Of a DNA stretch of 64,000 nt, positions 45,753 to 55,187 are shown piece after piece (positions within the stretch are counted from its first letter, which is position 1; each line of letters begins with the position of its first letter). The stretch covers positions 12,125 through 76,124 of the forward strand of contig NZ_FZOF01000025.1 of assembly GCF_900188405.1 (NCBI RefSeq). The letters are read 5' to 3'. A program made the translations under genes and the position numbers. Origin of the DNA: Actinacidiphila glaucinigra. Its GTDB lineage: Bacteria > Actinomycetota > Actinomycetes > Streptomycetales > Streptomycetaceae. The notes beneath the pieces are model-generated. The model was given only the letters and a program-made list of their open reading frames with translations. It searched no databases and was not told the origin of the DNA.

Positions 45753-45997
45753 CCCGGCCACGGGTCGGTCGGCGGCCCCGAGCTGGAACTGCCCGCGCCC
45801 ACGCAGGTGTTCGCGGTGCCGATGGGCGAGGAGGCGCGCCGGGTGCTGTTCGGTGCCGTCACCGAGTTGCGCCGGGCGGGTGTCGCCACGGACTTCGCCT
45901 TCGGCGGCAAGGGCCTGAAGAACGCGATGAAGTCCGCCAACCGCTCGGGTGCGCGTCTCGCGATCGTCGCCGGCGAGCCCGGCCACGGGTCAGTCGG
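45753..45997. repeat. 20-bp direct repeats bracketing the hisS fragment
   Basis: CCCGGCCACGGGTC(G/A)GTCGG occurs at 45753-45772 and 45978-45997, differing at one base. The right copy contains the TCA that is the minus-strand stop of the GGDEF/EAL gene; the left copy has TCG. CGGCCCCG follows both copies (with two extra G in the right). Confidence 0.85.
45779..45978 (+). pseudogene. Duplicated hisS 3' fragment
   Basis: A perfect copy of hisS 45377-45576 lies between the hisS terminator and the convergent GGDEF/EAL gene, filling the gap 45684-45989. It has no start or stop of its own as a gene but stays open in the hisS frame. It is flanked by a 20-bp direct repeat with one mismatch (45753-45772 and 45978-45997). 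The right copy holds the true stop region of the convergent gene, and the left copy resembles the same 3' end. The 3' junction jumps from hisS base 45576 into the flanking repeat. At the left, the joint reads CGGCGGCCCCGAGCTG, which is also present in hisS at about 45299-45314, suggesting a microhomology-guided join. Confidence 0.9.
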
Positions 45998-48095
45998 GGC
46001 GGCCCCGCTCGATCCACCGGGCGATCCGCTCGGGCCGCATCGGCCGGCCGAAGTACCAGCCCTGGCCCCAGTCGCAGCCCAGTGAGCGCAGCCGCCGGGC
46101 GTGCTGCGAGTTCTCCACACCCTCGGCGGTGACCGTGAGTCCGAGCGCGTGCGCCAGGGACACCAGTCCGCCGACGATGCGCCAGCCGACCGGGTCGTCC
46201 GTCCCGGCGCGGTGGGGGTCCGTGACGAAGGCTCCGGCGATCTTGAGTCCGGACACCGGGAGATCCCTCAGATAGGCGAGGTTCGACCAGCCGGTGCCGA
46301 AGTCGTCGACGGCCAGGGAGACCCCGGCGTCGGCGATCGCCTGCAGGGCGCGCAGCGACTCGTCCTCGGGTCCGATCACCGCGCTCTCGGTGATCTCCAG
46401 CTCCAGCCGCCCGGGTTCGAGGCCCGTGCTGTCCAGGATCGACGTGACGTCGTGCACCAGGCCTGGGTTGCGGATCTGGCGGACCGCCAGGTTGACGTTG
46501 ATCTGCGGAGCGGCCTCCCCGTAGCGCCGCACCCAGGCGGCCGCCTGCCCGACCGCGCGTTCCAGGATCCAGCGGCCCAGCGGCATGATCAGCCCGGTCT
46601 CCTCCGCCGTCCCCACGAACTCGTCCGGGCCCAGCACCCCGAACTCGGGGTGACGCCACCGCACCAGGGCCTCCACCGCCACCAGGGAGCCGTCGGCGAG
46701 AGAGCAGAGCGGCTGGTAGTCGACGAAGAACTCCCCGCGGTCCAGCGCCACCGGCAGTCGTACGGAGATGGCATAGCGGCTCACGGCGCGCGCGTTGTGC
46801 GTGGGGTCGAAGAGCGTCCAGCGGCCCCGTCCGGCCTCCTTGGAGCGGTACAGCGTCAGATCCGCCGCCCGCACCGCCGCACCCGGGGTCGTGGCGGCGA
46901 TCCGCTGCGCCAGCACCCCGACGCTCGCGCCGATCGTCAGCTGCTGGTCGCCCACGAGGAAGGGCCGCGCGAGCGTGGTCAGGACGAGCTTGGCGACCGC
47001 CACCGCCTCCTGGTCGCCCCGGCACTCCTCCAGCAGCACCACGAACTCGTCCCCGCCCAGCCGGGCCACCAGGTGCCCGAGCGGGGCGAGCGCGGCGTCC
47101 AGCCGCTCCGCCACCGCCGTCAGCAACTGGTCCCCGGTCTCGTGGCCGAGGCTGTCGTTGACGACCTTGAAGCCGTCGAGGTCGACGTAGCACAGGCCGA
47201 AGCGCGCGTCGGGCGGCGGCTGCTCGAACAGGCCCTCCAGCCGCTCGAAGAACGCGGTGCGGTTGGGCAGCCCGGTCAGCGGGTCGTGGGTGGCCTGGTG
47301 GCGCAGCCGCTCCTGGAGCCGGTAGCGGTCGGTGATGTCCTCGACCATCGCCACCTGGTAGCGGGGTTCCCCGTGCTCGTCGCGGATCAGCGAGACGGTC
47401 AGGTGCGTCCACACCACCTCGCCGTCGCGCCGGTAGTACGGCTTGTCGCACTGGAACCGCTCGCGGCGCCCTCTGACCAGGTCCTCGTACGCCTCCCACA
47501 CGCCCGGGGCGTCCTCGGGGTGCACCAGCTCGGTGACCCGGCGGCCCCACAGGTCCTCGGGGCGGGCCCCGAGCAGCTCCCGCAGCGCCTGGTTGAACTG
47601 CACGATCGTCCCGTCCACGTCGGCGATGCCGATGCCGATGGCGGCGTGCTCGAACAGCGCGCGGAAGCGGGCCTCCGAGGCGTTCCTGGCCCGCTCGGCG
47701 TCCTCACGGGCCCGGAACGCGGCACGCTGGATCGCCTCCTGCTCGCGCAGGGTGCGCTCGCGCAGCGCGGCCGCCCAGCCGGAGGCGAAGGCGCCGGCCA
47801 CGGCCGGCACCCGCTCGGGACCGGCCGGCTGGATCTGCAGCAGCGCCACGGCGGCCGCCAGGATCTCCGGGTCGGTGAAGTGGGCCTCCACCAGCAGCGT
47901 GCCGGCCTGTTCCGCGAGGGCGGTGTCGCACGTCCGGTCGCCGAGCGCCCGGCGGAGCAGGTCCGCCGTCGTGGCCGCCACCCGGCGCAGGGTCTGCGGG
48001 GGCAGTGCGAGCCCCGGTCCGGAGCGCAGCAGGTGCGACCAGGCGTCCGTGAAGTCCGGGGCGGGGCCCGCGACGGCCGACGGCGACTCCCTCAC
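45990..48095 (-). CDS. PAS-GGDEF-EAL cyclic di-GMP turnover protein
   Basis: The 701-aa cytoplasmic protein has an N-terminal helical region to about 135, a PAS sensor (about 140-260: [21 protein letters not shown] to EDITDR), a GGDEF domain with intact GGDEF (347-351), and an EAL domain (EAL 475-477; [34 protein letters not shown] all present). No RxxD inhibitory site precedes GGDEF. Both synthesis and hydrolysis of cyclic di-GMP are therefore possible. There are no membrane segments. GTG at 48095 overlaps the methyltransferase stop (GTGA). In Streptomyces cyclic di-GMP controls development through BldD. Confidence 0.93.
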   Translation of the reverse strand: MRESPSAVAGPAPDFTDAWSHLLRSGPGLALPPQTLRRVAATTADLLRRALGDRTCDTALAEQAGTLLVEAHFTDPEILAAAVALLQIQPAGPERVPAVAGAFASGWAAALRERTLREQEAIQRAAFRAREDAERARNASEARFRALFEHAAIGIGIADVDGTIVQFNQALRELLGARPEDLWGRRVTELVHPEDAPGVWEAYEDLVRGRRERFQCDKPYYRRDGEVVWTHLTVSLIRDEHGEPRYQVAMVEDITDRYRLQERLRHQATHDPLTGLPNRTAFFERLEGLFEQPPPDARFGLCYVDLDGFKVVNDSLGHETGDQLLTAVAERLDAALAPLGHLVARLGGDEFVVLLEECRGDQEAVAVAKLVLTTLARPFLVGDQQLTIGASVGVLAQRIAATTPGAAVRAADLTLYRSKEAGRGRWTLFDPTHNARAVSRYAISVRLPVALDRGEFFVDYQPLCSLADGSLVAVEALVRWRHPEFGVLGPDEFVGTAEETGLIMPLGRWILERAVGQAAAWVRRYGEAAPQINVNLAVRQIRNPGLVHDVTSILDSTGLEPGRLELEITESAVIGPEDESLRALQAIADAGVSLAVDDFGTGWSNLAYLRDLPVSGLKIAGAFVTDPHRAGTDDPVGWRIVGGLVSLAHALGLTVTAEGVENSQHARRLRSLGCDWGQGWYFGRPMRPERIARWIERGRPD

Positions 48096-48901
48096 GGCCG
48101 CCGCCCCACGCCGGCCAGACCCGACATCTGCTCGGGGTGGGGCCCCACGGACTCCGGGTCCTCCGGTCGCCACTCGGACAGCCAGACCAGCCCCGGCGGC
48201 AGGAGTTCCCAGCCGTCGAAGAAGGCCGCCACGTCCGTTCTGGTCCGCATGACCAGCGGTGTCGTGGTGCGCCGGGCGTACAGCTCCGCCAGCGAGTCCG
48301 CCTGCCGGGGGCGGCTCTCCCGGGAGGCGTGGGTGAGCACCAGGTGGCTGCCGGGCGGCACGGCGTCGCGCAGCGCGCCCACGATCTTGCGGGGGTCCTC
48401 GGCGTCGGTGACGAAGTGGAGCATCGCCACCAGCAGCACGCCCACCGGCTCCCCGGGCGCGAGCAGGTCGGTGACCTCGGGCCGGGAGAGCAGGTCGCCG
48501 GTGTCGGTCATGTCGGCCATCACCATGGCGCTGAGCGGGTCGTCCTGGAGCATCAGACGGCTGTGCGCCACCGCGATCGGGTCCATGTCCACGTACACCA
48601 CGCGCGCCCGCGGGTGGACGGCCCGTGCGACCTCGTGCACGGCGCCGAAGGTCGGGATCCCGGAGCCGATGTCGAGGAAGCGGGTGATGCCCAGGGCGGC
48701 GAGGTGCTGGACCGCGCGGCGCAGGAAGGCGCGGTTGGCACGCATGATCACCGGCAGGTCGGGCCAGAGCGCCATGGCCTGGCGCGCCATGTCGCGATCG
48801 GCCTCGAAGTTGTGGGAACCGCCCAGGTAGTAGTCGTAGACCCGGGCGGCGTTGGGCGTCTCCACGTCCGTCCCTGCGGGCACCCACTCGGGTCGACGCA
48901 T
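48092..48901 (-). CDS. SAM-dependent methyltransferase (DUF574 / Methyltransf_19 family)
   Basis: The 269-aa protein has PNAARVYDYYLGGSHNFEADR near the N-terminus, the signature of the DUF574 S-adenosylmethionine methyltransferase family abundant in actinomycetes. The SAM site is FLDIGSGIPT, with VVYVDMDPIA as motif II. The substrate is unknown. ATG at 48901 with GGAGAGG ahead. It overlaps the following PAS-GGDEF-EAL gene by 4 bases, so both proteins are made from one message. Confidence 0.9.
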   Translation of the reverse strand: MRRPEWVPAGTDVETPNAARVYDYYLGGSHNFEADRDMARQAMALWPDLPVIMRANRAFLRRAVQHLAALGITRFLDIGSGIPTFGAVHEVARAVHPRARVVYVDMDPIAVAHSRLMLQDDPLSAMVMADMTDTGDLLSRPEVTDLLAPGEPVGVLLVAMLHFVTDAEDPRKIVGALRDAVPPGSHLVLTHASRESRPRQADSLAELYARRTTTPLVMRTRTDVAAFFDGWELLPPGLVWLSEWRPEDPESVGPHPEQMSGLAGVGRRP

Positions 48902-49184
48902 GGGGCACCTCTCCCCGTCGGGGTGAATCCTCGGATGTACGGGTCCACTCAGAATCCTATATGCCCCATATCCACGCATTTTTGGTGAGCGTGGTTCTCG
49001 ACGAAGGCAGCCACGGTCTGCTAGCACAGCGTGAGGGAGTGCGTACGTACGGCACGCTAAATCAGCCCTCACGTCCGGCCGTTGTCGCTCGAGCGGGTGA
49101 CACGGCACCATGGGACCCGGCACTTCCGGCGGGTCCGACCCGTTGGGCAGTGCGGCACATCCCCCACCCCACGGAAACGGCGAC

Positions 49185-49829
49185 ATGGTGACTACGGCGG
49201 TTGACACGGCTCGCACCGACAGCGGTAGCCAGGAGTCCGCGGACGGACTCATCGGCGCGGGCAGGGCCTTCACCTGGCTGCTCGTGGTCTGCGGTGCGCT
49301 CGGCCTGCTCGCCTCGTGGGTCATCACGATCGACAAGTTCAAGCTGCTGGAGGACCCGAACTTCGTCCCCGGCTGCAGCCTGAACCCGATCATCTCCTGC
49401 GGCAACATCATGAAGAGCGAGCAGGCGCACGCCTTCGGCTTCCCCAACCCGATGATCGGCATGGTCGCCTACCCCGTCGTCATCGCCCTCGCCGCGGGGA
49501 TGCTCGCCGGCGCCCGCTACCGCCGCTGGTTCTGGCTCGGACTGCAGGGCGGCACGCTCTTCGGCGTCGGCTTCGTGACGTGGCTGCAGTACCAGTCGCT
49601 GTACAACATCGGCTCGCTGTGCCTGTGGTGCTCGCTGGCCTGGGTCGTCACCATCGCGCTGTTCTGGTACACCCTCGTCCACAACCTCAAGCACGAGATC
49701 ATCCCGGCGCCCGCCCGGGTCCGGGACCTGGTCCTGGAGTTCCACTGGGTCGTCCCCGTCCTCTGGTACGGCGCGATCGCGGTGGCGATCCTGACCCGCT
49801 GGTGGACGTACTGGAGCACCCTGATCTGA
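49185..49829 (+). CDS. Vitamin K epoxide reductase (VKOR) family protein
   Basis: The 214-aa integral membrane protein with four to five helices has a loop cysteine pair (C64, C72) and the active-site CxxC (C146-C149, LCLWC) at a helix boundary, as in bacterial VKOR that reoxidise DsbA-like thiol oxidases using quinone. No fused thioredoxin domain is present. The about 280-base upstream gap, AT-rich around 48955-48985 (TATATG, CATATCC, CATTTTT), likely contains promoters for this gene and the divergent methyltransferase. ATG at 49185; GTG at 49188 is equally possible. Confidence 0.9.
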   Translation: MVTTAVDTARTDSGSQESADGLIGAGRAFTWLLVVCGALGLLASWVITIDKFKLLEDPNFVPGCSLNPIISCGNIMKSEQAHAFGFPNPMIGMVAYPVVIALAAGMLAGARYRRWFWLGLQGGTLFGVGFVTWLQYQSLYNIGSLCLWCSLAWVVTIALFWYTLVHNLKHEIIPAPARVRDLVLEFHWVVPVLWYGAIAVAILTRWWTYWSTLI

Positions 49830-49873
49830 CGGCGGCGCCGCGCTGTCGGTGCGGTGACATAGGCTTCCTTGCC

Positions 49874-51223
49874 GTGGAGCCCGACCTGTTCACCGCCGCC
49901 GCAGAGGAACGCCAGTCGAGGGAGCCCGGAGGCAGCCCCCTGGCCGTACGGATGCGCCCCCGCACCCTCGACGAGGTCGTGGGGCAGGGCCATCTGCTCC
50001 GCCCGGGGTCGCCGCTGCGGCGCCTGGTGGGCGAGGGCGGCGGAGGACCGGCGGGACCGTCCTCGGTGATCCTCTGGGGCCCGCCGGGCATCGGCAAGAC
50101 GACCCTGGCCTACGTGGTCAGCCACGCCACCAACAAGCGCTTCGTCGAGCTGTCGGCGATCACCGCGGGCGTCAAGGAGGTCCGCGCGGTCATCGAGAGC
50201 GCCAAGCGCGAGTCCGGCGGCTACGGACGCGACACCGTGCTCTTCCTGGACGAGATCCACCGGTTCAGCAAGGCCCAGCAGGACTCCCTGCTCCCCGCCG
50301 TCGAGAACCGCTGGGTCACCCTGATCGCGGCCACCACCGAGAACCCGTACTTCTCGATCATCTCCCCGCTGCTGTCCCGGTCCCTGCTGCTCACCCTGGA
50401 GCCGCTGACCGACGACGACCTGCGCGGGCTGCTGCGCCGGGCGATCACCGACGAGCGCGGCCTGAAGGGCGCGGTCGCCCTGCCGGGGGACACCGAGGAG
50501 CATCTGCTGCGGATCGCCGGCGGGGACGCCCGCCGGGCGCTGACGGCGCTGGAGGCGGGGGCGGGCGCGGCCCTGGCCAAGGGCGAGCCGGAGATCTCCC
50601 TGAGCACCCTCGAGGAGACCGTCGACCGTGCCGCCGTGAAGTACGACCGCGACGGCGACCAGCACTACGACGTGGCCAGCGCGCTGATCAAGTCCATCCG
50701 CGGCTCGGACGTGGACGCCGCGCTGCACTACCTGGCCCGCATGATCGAGGCCGGGGAGGACCCGCGGTTCATCGCCCGCCGGCTGATGATCTCCGCCAGC
50801 GAGGACATCGGGCTCGCGGACCCGACCGCGCTGCCCACGGCGGTCGCCGCGGCCCAGGCGGTGGCGATGATCGGCTTCCCGGAGGCCGCGCTCACCCTCA
50901 GCCACGCCACGATCGCGCTCGCCCTGGCCCCCAAGTCCAACGCGGCGACGACGGCCATCGGGGCCGCCCTCGCCGACGTGCGGGCGGGCAAGGCCGGTCC
51001 GGTCCCGTCCCATCTGCGCGACAGCCACTACAAGGGCGCCGCCAAGCTCGGCCACGGCACGGGCTACCAGTACCCGCACGATCTGCCCGGCGCCATCGCC
51101 GCCCAGCAGTACGCACCGGACGAGATCCACGGCCGGCGCTACTACGAGCCGACCCGCTACGGGGCCGAGGCCCGCTACGCCGACGTGCTGGAGCGGGTCA
51201 GGGGGCGTCTGGCGGGGGAGTAG
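49874..51223 (+). CDS. rarA: Replication-associated recombination protein A (AAA+ ATPase)
   Basis: The 449-aa AAA+ ATPase of the MgsA/RarA/WRNIP1 family has Walker [10 protein letters not shown] (69-77), Walker [10 protein letters not shown], sensor AATTENPYF, and a C-terminal tetramerisation domain with [20 protein letters not shown] and GYQYPHD. RarA acts at stalled replication forks. The start is the GTG at 49874, 44 bases after the VKOR stop. The next gene converges, with only 16 bases between the stops. Confidence 0.95.
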   Translation: MEPDLFTAAAEERQSREPGGSPLAVRMRPRTLDEVVGQGHLLRPGSPLRRLVGEGGGGPAGPSSVILWGPPGIGKTTLAYVVSHATNKRFVELSAITAGVKEVRAVIESAKRESGGYGRDTVLFLDEIHRFSKAQQDSLLPAVENRWVTLIAATTENPYFSIISPLLSRSLLLTLEPLTDDDLRGLLRRAITDERGLKGAVALPGDTEEHLLRIAGGDARRALTALEAGAGAALAKGEPEISLSTLEETVDRAAVKYDRDGDQHYDVASALIKSIRGSDVDAALHYLARMIEAGEDPRFIARRLMISASEDIGLADPTALPTAVAAAQAVAMIGFPEAALTLSHATIALALAPKSNAATTAIGAALADVRAGKAGPVPSHLRDSHYKGAAKLGHGTGYQYPHDLPGAIAAQQYAPDEIHGRRYYEPTRYGAEARYADVLERVRGRLAGE

Positions 51224-51239
51224 CGCGAAGCGCCTGGTG

Positions 51240-52100
51240 TCAGAGGTCCTGTGCGGCCGCCGCCTCCTGCGCGGCGTCGAAGAGCGCGTGCATGGCCCGG
51301 TGCAGGTCGGTGTGGCCCCGTACCGGCTCCGGGAACTCGAAGCGGGCGTCGAAGACGCCGTCCTCGCCGGTGAAGCGCACCCGCAGCCCGAAGCGGTCCA
51401 GGGCGAGCGGCACCGCGGCGGCCGGGATGCCGCGGCAGGCGCCGGCGCCGCCGGCGAGGGCGCACAGCCAGCCCACCTGGTCGGCGTGGGCGGCCGCGAG
51501 GTGCTGCAGCAATTCCGCCTCGTGGTCGACGAGCGGGTCGGGGCGGGCGGCGGCGAACTCGTCCGGCTCCACCTGCTCCGCGCCCCACAGGTCGTCCAGC
51601 GAGGCCTCGCCGACCTCCAGCCGCAGCCGCACCTTCCCGGCCGGGGCCGGCAGGTCGCGCGCGACGGTGACCCAGCCCGCGATCCAGGCGCGGCCGCGGA
51701 TGCGCCCGGGCACGGCGACCGGGGCGACGTCAGTGATGTCGAGCACAGCCGTGAGGTCGTCGTCCTCGGCGTGCGTCGCGGCCCTGACGGCGGGCGATTC
51801 CGCGGGAAACAGCAGGAACAGGTCGCCGTCGGTGCCCACGATGCGCTCCTCGGGAACCATGAGCTCGGGGAGGTCGGGCACCAGGCCGGGAATCACCAGG
51901 ATGGCGGAGGCGGTACTCTGTACGAGAGTTCGTGTGCGCTCGGCTGCTGACGGCAGTCGGGCGATTTCATGCCCGCTGGGACGCGGCTGACCATGAGCTG
52001 ATCGGACCTCCGTCAAGTCGGCGCCCTCGTTGGCGTCGGCGGCGCCCTGTGCGGCGTCCGTTACGTCCGTGATGCGTGTGGTGTTCCCTGGGCGCGACAT
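51240..52100 (-). CDS. DUF2470 domain protein, probably iron-regulated
   Basis: The 286-aa protein has an N-terminal part (to about 190) that is an unknown beta-rich domain with a split-barrel feel (ATSASAILVIPGLVPDLP, FLLFPAESPAV). The C-terminal about 85 residues (DHEAELLQHLAAAHADQVGWL...) match DUF2470, a module found on HugZ-type heme oxygenases and related flavin/heme proteins. No catalysis can be shown. ATG at 52100 with AAGGAG ahead. A probable DmdR/IdeR iron box begins 15 bases upstream, supporting a role in iron or heme use. Confidence 0.82.
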   Translation of the reverse strand: MSRPGNTTRITDVTDAAQGAADANEGADLTEVRSAHGQPRPSGHEIARLPSAAERTRTLVQSTASAILVIPGLVPDLPELMVPEERIVGTDGDLFLLFPAESPAVRAATHAEDDDLTAVLDITDVAPVAVPGRIRGRAWIAGWVTVARDLPAPAGKVRLRLEVGEASLDDLWGAEQVEPDEFAAARPDPLVDHEAELLQHLAAAHADQVGWLCALAGGAGACRGIPAAAVPLALDRFGLRVRFTGEDGVFDARFEFPEPVRGHTDLHRAMHALFDAAQEAAAAQDL

Positions 52101-52114
52101 ACGATCTCCTTCGC

Positions 52115-52133
52115 TAAGGTAAGCCTTACCTAA
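52115..52133. promoter_or_regulatory. Iron box (DmdR1/IdeR-type operator)
   Basis: On the minus strand the 19 bases read TTAGGTAAGGCTTACCTTA and agree at 16 of 19 positions with the DtxR/IdeR/DmdR1 consensus TTAGGTTAGGCTCACCTAA. The site lies 15 bases ahead of the DUF2470 gene and 23 bases ahead of rpsD, in the 55-base divergent gap. Iron-dependent repression of the DUF2470 gene is the simplest reading. Confidence 0.72.
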
Positions 52134-52155
52134 CTTACATGGAGGTCTGGGAAAC

Positions 52156-52767
52156 GTGAACCAGTCGCGTCCCAAGGTCAAGAAGTCGCGTGCCCTCGGC
52201 ATCGCCCTGACGCCGAAGGCCGTCAAGTACTTCGAGGCCCGTCCCTACCCGCCGGGCGAGCACGGCCGTGGCCGCAAGCAGAACAGTGACTACAAGGTCC
52301 GACTGCTGGAGAAGCAGCGCCTGCGCGCGCAGTACGACATCTCCGAGCGCCAGATGGCCCGCGCCTACGACCGCGCCCGCAAGGTCAGCGGCAAGACCGG
52401 CGAGGCCCTGATCGTCGAGCTCGAGCGCCGCCTGGACGCCCTCGTCCTGCGCGCCGGCCTGGCCCGCACCATCTACCAGGCCCGCCAGATGGTCGTCCAC
52501 GGCCACATCGAGGTCAACGGCCACAAGGTCGACAAGCCGTCCTTCCGCGTCACCCCCGACGACGTCGTGATGGTCCGCGAGCGCTCCCGCGCCAAGACCC
52601 CGTTCCAGGTCGCCCGCGAGGGCGGCTGGGCCGGCGAGGGCGAGACCCCGAAGTACCTGCAGGTCAACCTGCAGGCGCTGGCCTTCCGCCTGGACCGCCT
52701 GCCGAACCGTCGTGAGGTCCCCGTGATCTGTGACGAGCAGCTCGTCGTCGAGTACTACGCTCGCTGA
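52156..52767 (+). CDS. rpsD: 30S ribosomal protein S4
   Basis: The 203-aa protein has the S4 layout: basic head, [24 protein letters not shown], the S4 RNA-binding domain with [15 protein letters not shown]...[14 protein letters not shown], and the final [10 protein letters not shown]. It lacks the zinc-binding cysteines of some S4 proteins. It binds 16S rRNA early in 30S assembly and may autoregulate. In streptomycetes rpsD lies here alone, away from the alpha operon. GTG at 52156 after GGAGGT. Confidence 0.97.
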   Translation: MNQSRPKVKKSRALGIALTPKAVKYFEARPYPPGEHGRGRKQNSDYKVRLLEKQRLRAQYDISERQMARAYDRARKVSGKTGEALIVELERRLDALVLRAGLARTIYQARQMVVHGHIEVNGHKVDKPSFRVTPDDVVMVRERSRAKTPFQVAREGGWAGEGETPKYLQVNLQALAFRLDRLPNRREVPVICDEQLVVEYYAR

Positions 52768-52793
52768 CGCCTGCCGCACCCGGCACGCACGTC

Positions 52794-52832
52794 AGCCCCG
52801 GCGCCCCGCCCTTCCGGCGGGGCGCCGGGGCT
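52794..52832 (+). terminator. Terminator hairpin after rpsD
   Basis: A perfect 17-bp stem (52794-52810 with 52816-52832) with a CTTCC loop, followed by TTTCG. It lies just ahead of the convergent STAND ATPase stop. Confidence 0.9.
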
Positions 52833-52865
52833 TTCGCGTACCCGACGGTGGCCCGGCCCCGGCGG

Positions 52866-55013
52866 TCAGTCCTGGGCCGACCGGCCGAGCGGCGCGCCCG
52901 CGGGCAGCGGGTCGGCGGGCGGGACGGGACCGCGGGGCTGACGCGGGCCGGGACGCGTCGGGGGCAGCCCGGTCAGGGCCCTGGCGACCGCGGCGTCGAG
53001 GTCGAGCACGAGGCCCTCGGCGTACGCCCCCTCGTAGCCGGGCCGGCCCAGCTCGGCGCGGGCCAGCTCCTCGCAGCGCTGGTGGGGGATGCCGAAGTGG
53101 CGCGAGCCGAACACGGGAAGCCCGACGAGCCGCCAGATGCCGCCCGCCGCGCCCTGCAGCACCGCCGCCTCCCGGGCGTCCCCCGGAACGCGCAGCAGCG
53201 CGAGCAGTTCGATGCCGAGCACGATGCCCACCATGTCGCGGAAGGTGTGGTTGATCCGCACGCACTCGGCCGCGAGTTCGGCGGCGAGCACCGGGTCGTC
53301 CTGCCACCAGGCGATGACCGCCCGCGTGTAGAGCGCGTACGCCAGCGCCCACCGCTCCCCGTGGTCCTCGCAGACCTCGCGGATGTGGTCGCACAGCTCG
53401 ATCCCGCCCTCCAGGTCGCCGTCGAAGGCCACGGCCATCGCCAGCTCGACCTCGGCCATGATCACATTGCTGTTCAGCTCGCCCAGCGTCCGGTAGTGGC
53501 CCAGCGCCTCCTCGAACAGCGCCCTGGCGCGCGGCAGGTCGTCGCCGAGCAGCGCCCCGCACCCCATGCGGTGCACCGCGTACGCAACCGCCGTCGCGTC
53601 GCCGGTGGCCAGTGCCTGTTCGCGGCACTCGTAGAGCATGCCCAGCGCGGCGGTGCCGTCGCCCTGGAGGATCGAGACGTAACCGCACACCCACAGCGCC
53701 TTGGCACGCTGACCCGTGGGCTCGTGGTCGGCCGCCAGCGCGCGTTCCAGCCAGTAGCGGCCCTCGGCGAGCCGGCCGCAGCCGACCCAGAAGAACCACA
53801 GGCTCGCCGCCAGGTACTGCCCCGTCCGCAACTCCTCGGGGACCTCCAGCGAGAACTCCAGCGCGGCCCGCAGATTGGCCAGCTCCCGCTCGGTGCCGAC
53901 CGAGATCTCCTCCTGCCGCGCGCCGAACCACTCCATCTCGCCCCAGGTGGCGAAGCCCAGGTACCAGTCGCGGTGCCGGGTCCGCAGCCGGCGCTCCTCG
54001 CCCAGCTCGCGCAGCCACCCCAGCCCGTACTCGCGCACGGTGTCCAGCAGCAGGTAGCGCACCACGCCCGCGTCCTCGCGGCGCAGCACCACCGACTTGT
54101 CCACCAGGTCCGCCAGCAGGTCCACCACCGCCTCGGCCGGCACCTCGCCGCCCGCGCACACGTACTCGGCCGCGTCGAGGTCGAAGTCCCCCGCGAACAC
54201 CGACAGCCGTGCCCACAGCAGCCGTTCGCGCGGGGTGCACAGCTCGTGGCTCCATCCGATCGCGGTGCGCAGCGCGCGGTGCCGCTCGGGACCGCCGGGG
54301 CCGCCGCGCCGGGTGAGCAGCCGGAAGCGGTCGTCCAGGCGCCCGGTGATCTGCCGCACCGACAGCGCCCGCAGGCGGCCCGCCGCCAGCTCCAGCGCCA
54401 GCGGGATCCCGTCCAGGCGGCGGCACAGCTCCTCCACCTCGGCCCGGTTGCCGGCGTCCACGGTGAAGTCCGGCAGCACCGCGGCCGCCCGGTCGGCGAA
54501 CAGCTCCACCGCCTCGCCGGCGTCGCTCAGCGGCTCCAGCGCCACGATGTGCTCGCCGGCCACCCCCAGCGGCTGCCTGCTGGTGGCCAGCACCCGCAGT
54601 CCCGGTGCCCGCCGCAGCATCGCGTCGGCCAGTTCCGCCGCCGCCTCCACCTGCGGCTCGCAGCAGTCCAGCACGAGGAGCAGTTCGCGGCGGGCCAGGA
54701 AAGCGCCGAGCGCGGCCCGGGGGCCGCGCGCGGTGTGGTCGGTGAGGCCGAGCGCGTCCGCGACGGCGTGGTCCACCAGCCCCGGGTCCCGTACGGCCGC
54801 GAGTTCGGCCAGCCAGACCCCGTCGGCGAAACCGGCGCGCAGACCGGCCGCCGCGCGCAGCGCGAGCCGGCTCTTGCCGACCCCGCCCACGCCGGTCACC
54901 GTCACCATCCGGGCCCGTTCCAGCAGCCGGGCCACGTCGTCGAGCTCGCGCCGCCGGCCGACGAAGTGGTTCAGCTCGCACGGCAGGTTGCCGGGCGTCG
55001 TCTCATGGCGCAT
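52866..55013 (-). CDS. STAND/NB-ARC ATPase with TPR-like repeats, no visible HTH
   Basis: The 715-aa protein opens LNHFVGRRRELDDVARLLE, then P-loop GVGGVGKSRLA (41-51), Walker B LLLVLDCCE, LATSRQPLG, and LCRRLDGIPLALELAAGRL (GxPLA-like), the ATPase module of AfsR/MalT-like regulators. The rest (from about 400) is helical with TPR-like repeats (ALWVCGYVSILQGDGTAALGML). Most relatives end in a LuxR-type helix-turn-helix or start with an SARP domain. I see neither: the last about 35 residues are Pro/Gly/Ala-rich. It may therefore act through a partner. Confidence 0.85.
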   Translation of the reverse strand: MRHETTPGNLPCELNHFVGRRRELDDVARLLERARMVTVTGVGGVGKSRLALRAAAGLRAGFADGVWLAELAAVRDPGLVDHAVADALGLTDHTARGPRAALGAFLARRELLLVLDCCEPQVEAAAELADAMLRRAPGLRVLATSRQPLGVAGEHIVALEPLSDAGEAVELFADRAAAVLPDFTVDAGNRAEVEELCRRLDGIPLALELAAGRLRALSVRQITGRLDDRFRLLTRRGGPGGPERHRALRTAIGWSHELCTPRERLLWARLSVFAGDFDLDAAEYVCAGGEVPAEAVVDLLADLVDKSVVLRREDAGVVRYLLLDTVREYGLGWLRELGEERRLRTRHRDWYLGFATWGEMEWFGARQEEISVGTERELANLRAALEFSLEVPEELRTGQYLAASLWFFWVGCGRLAEGRYWLERALAADHEPTGQRAKALWVCGYVSILQGDGTAALGMLYECREQALATGDATAVAYAVHRMGCGALLGDDLPRARALFEEALGHYRTLGELNSNVIMAEVELAMAVAFDGDLEGGIELCDHIREVCEDHGERWALAYALYTRAVIAWWQDDPVLAAELAAECVRINHTFRDMVGIVLGIELLALLRVPGDAREAAVLQGAAGGIWRLVGLPVFGSRHFGIPHQRCEELARAELGRPGYEGAYAEGLVLDLDAAVARALTGLPPTRPGPRQPRGPVPPADPLPAGAPLGRSAQD

Positions 55014-55187
55014 GGATCACGGAGGGTATCGTCGAATAAGCGGAACGTACAATCCGGGCCCGTCGCCCGGGGGCGGACGAGGGCGGCACCGGCCCGCAAT
55101 GCGGTACGGAGCGTGCTGCCCGTCGCGATAAGGTCGGTATCTGATCGGTACCTGGTTCGCGCGGTGGAAATCCGAGGGAGTGGCAAC

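Noticed and set aside
45714-46085. A separate 123-aa protein gene containing the hisS fragment
   Set aside because: It has no ribosome site, begins in terminator sequence, and runs antisense into the GGDEF/EAL gene. It is best explained as a duplicated fragment.
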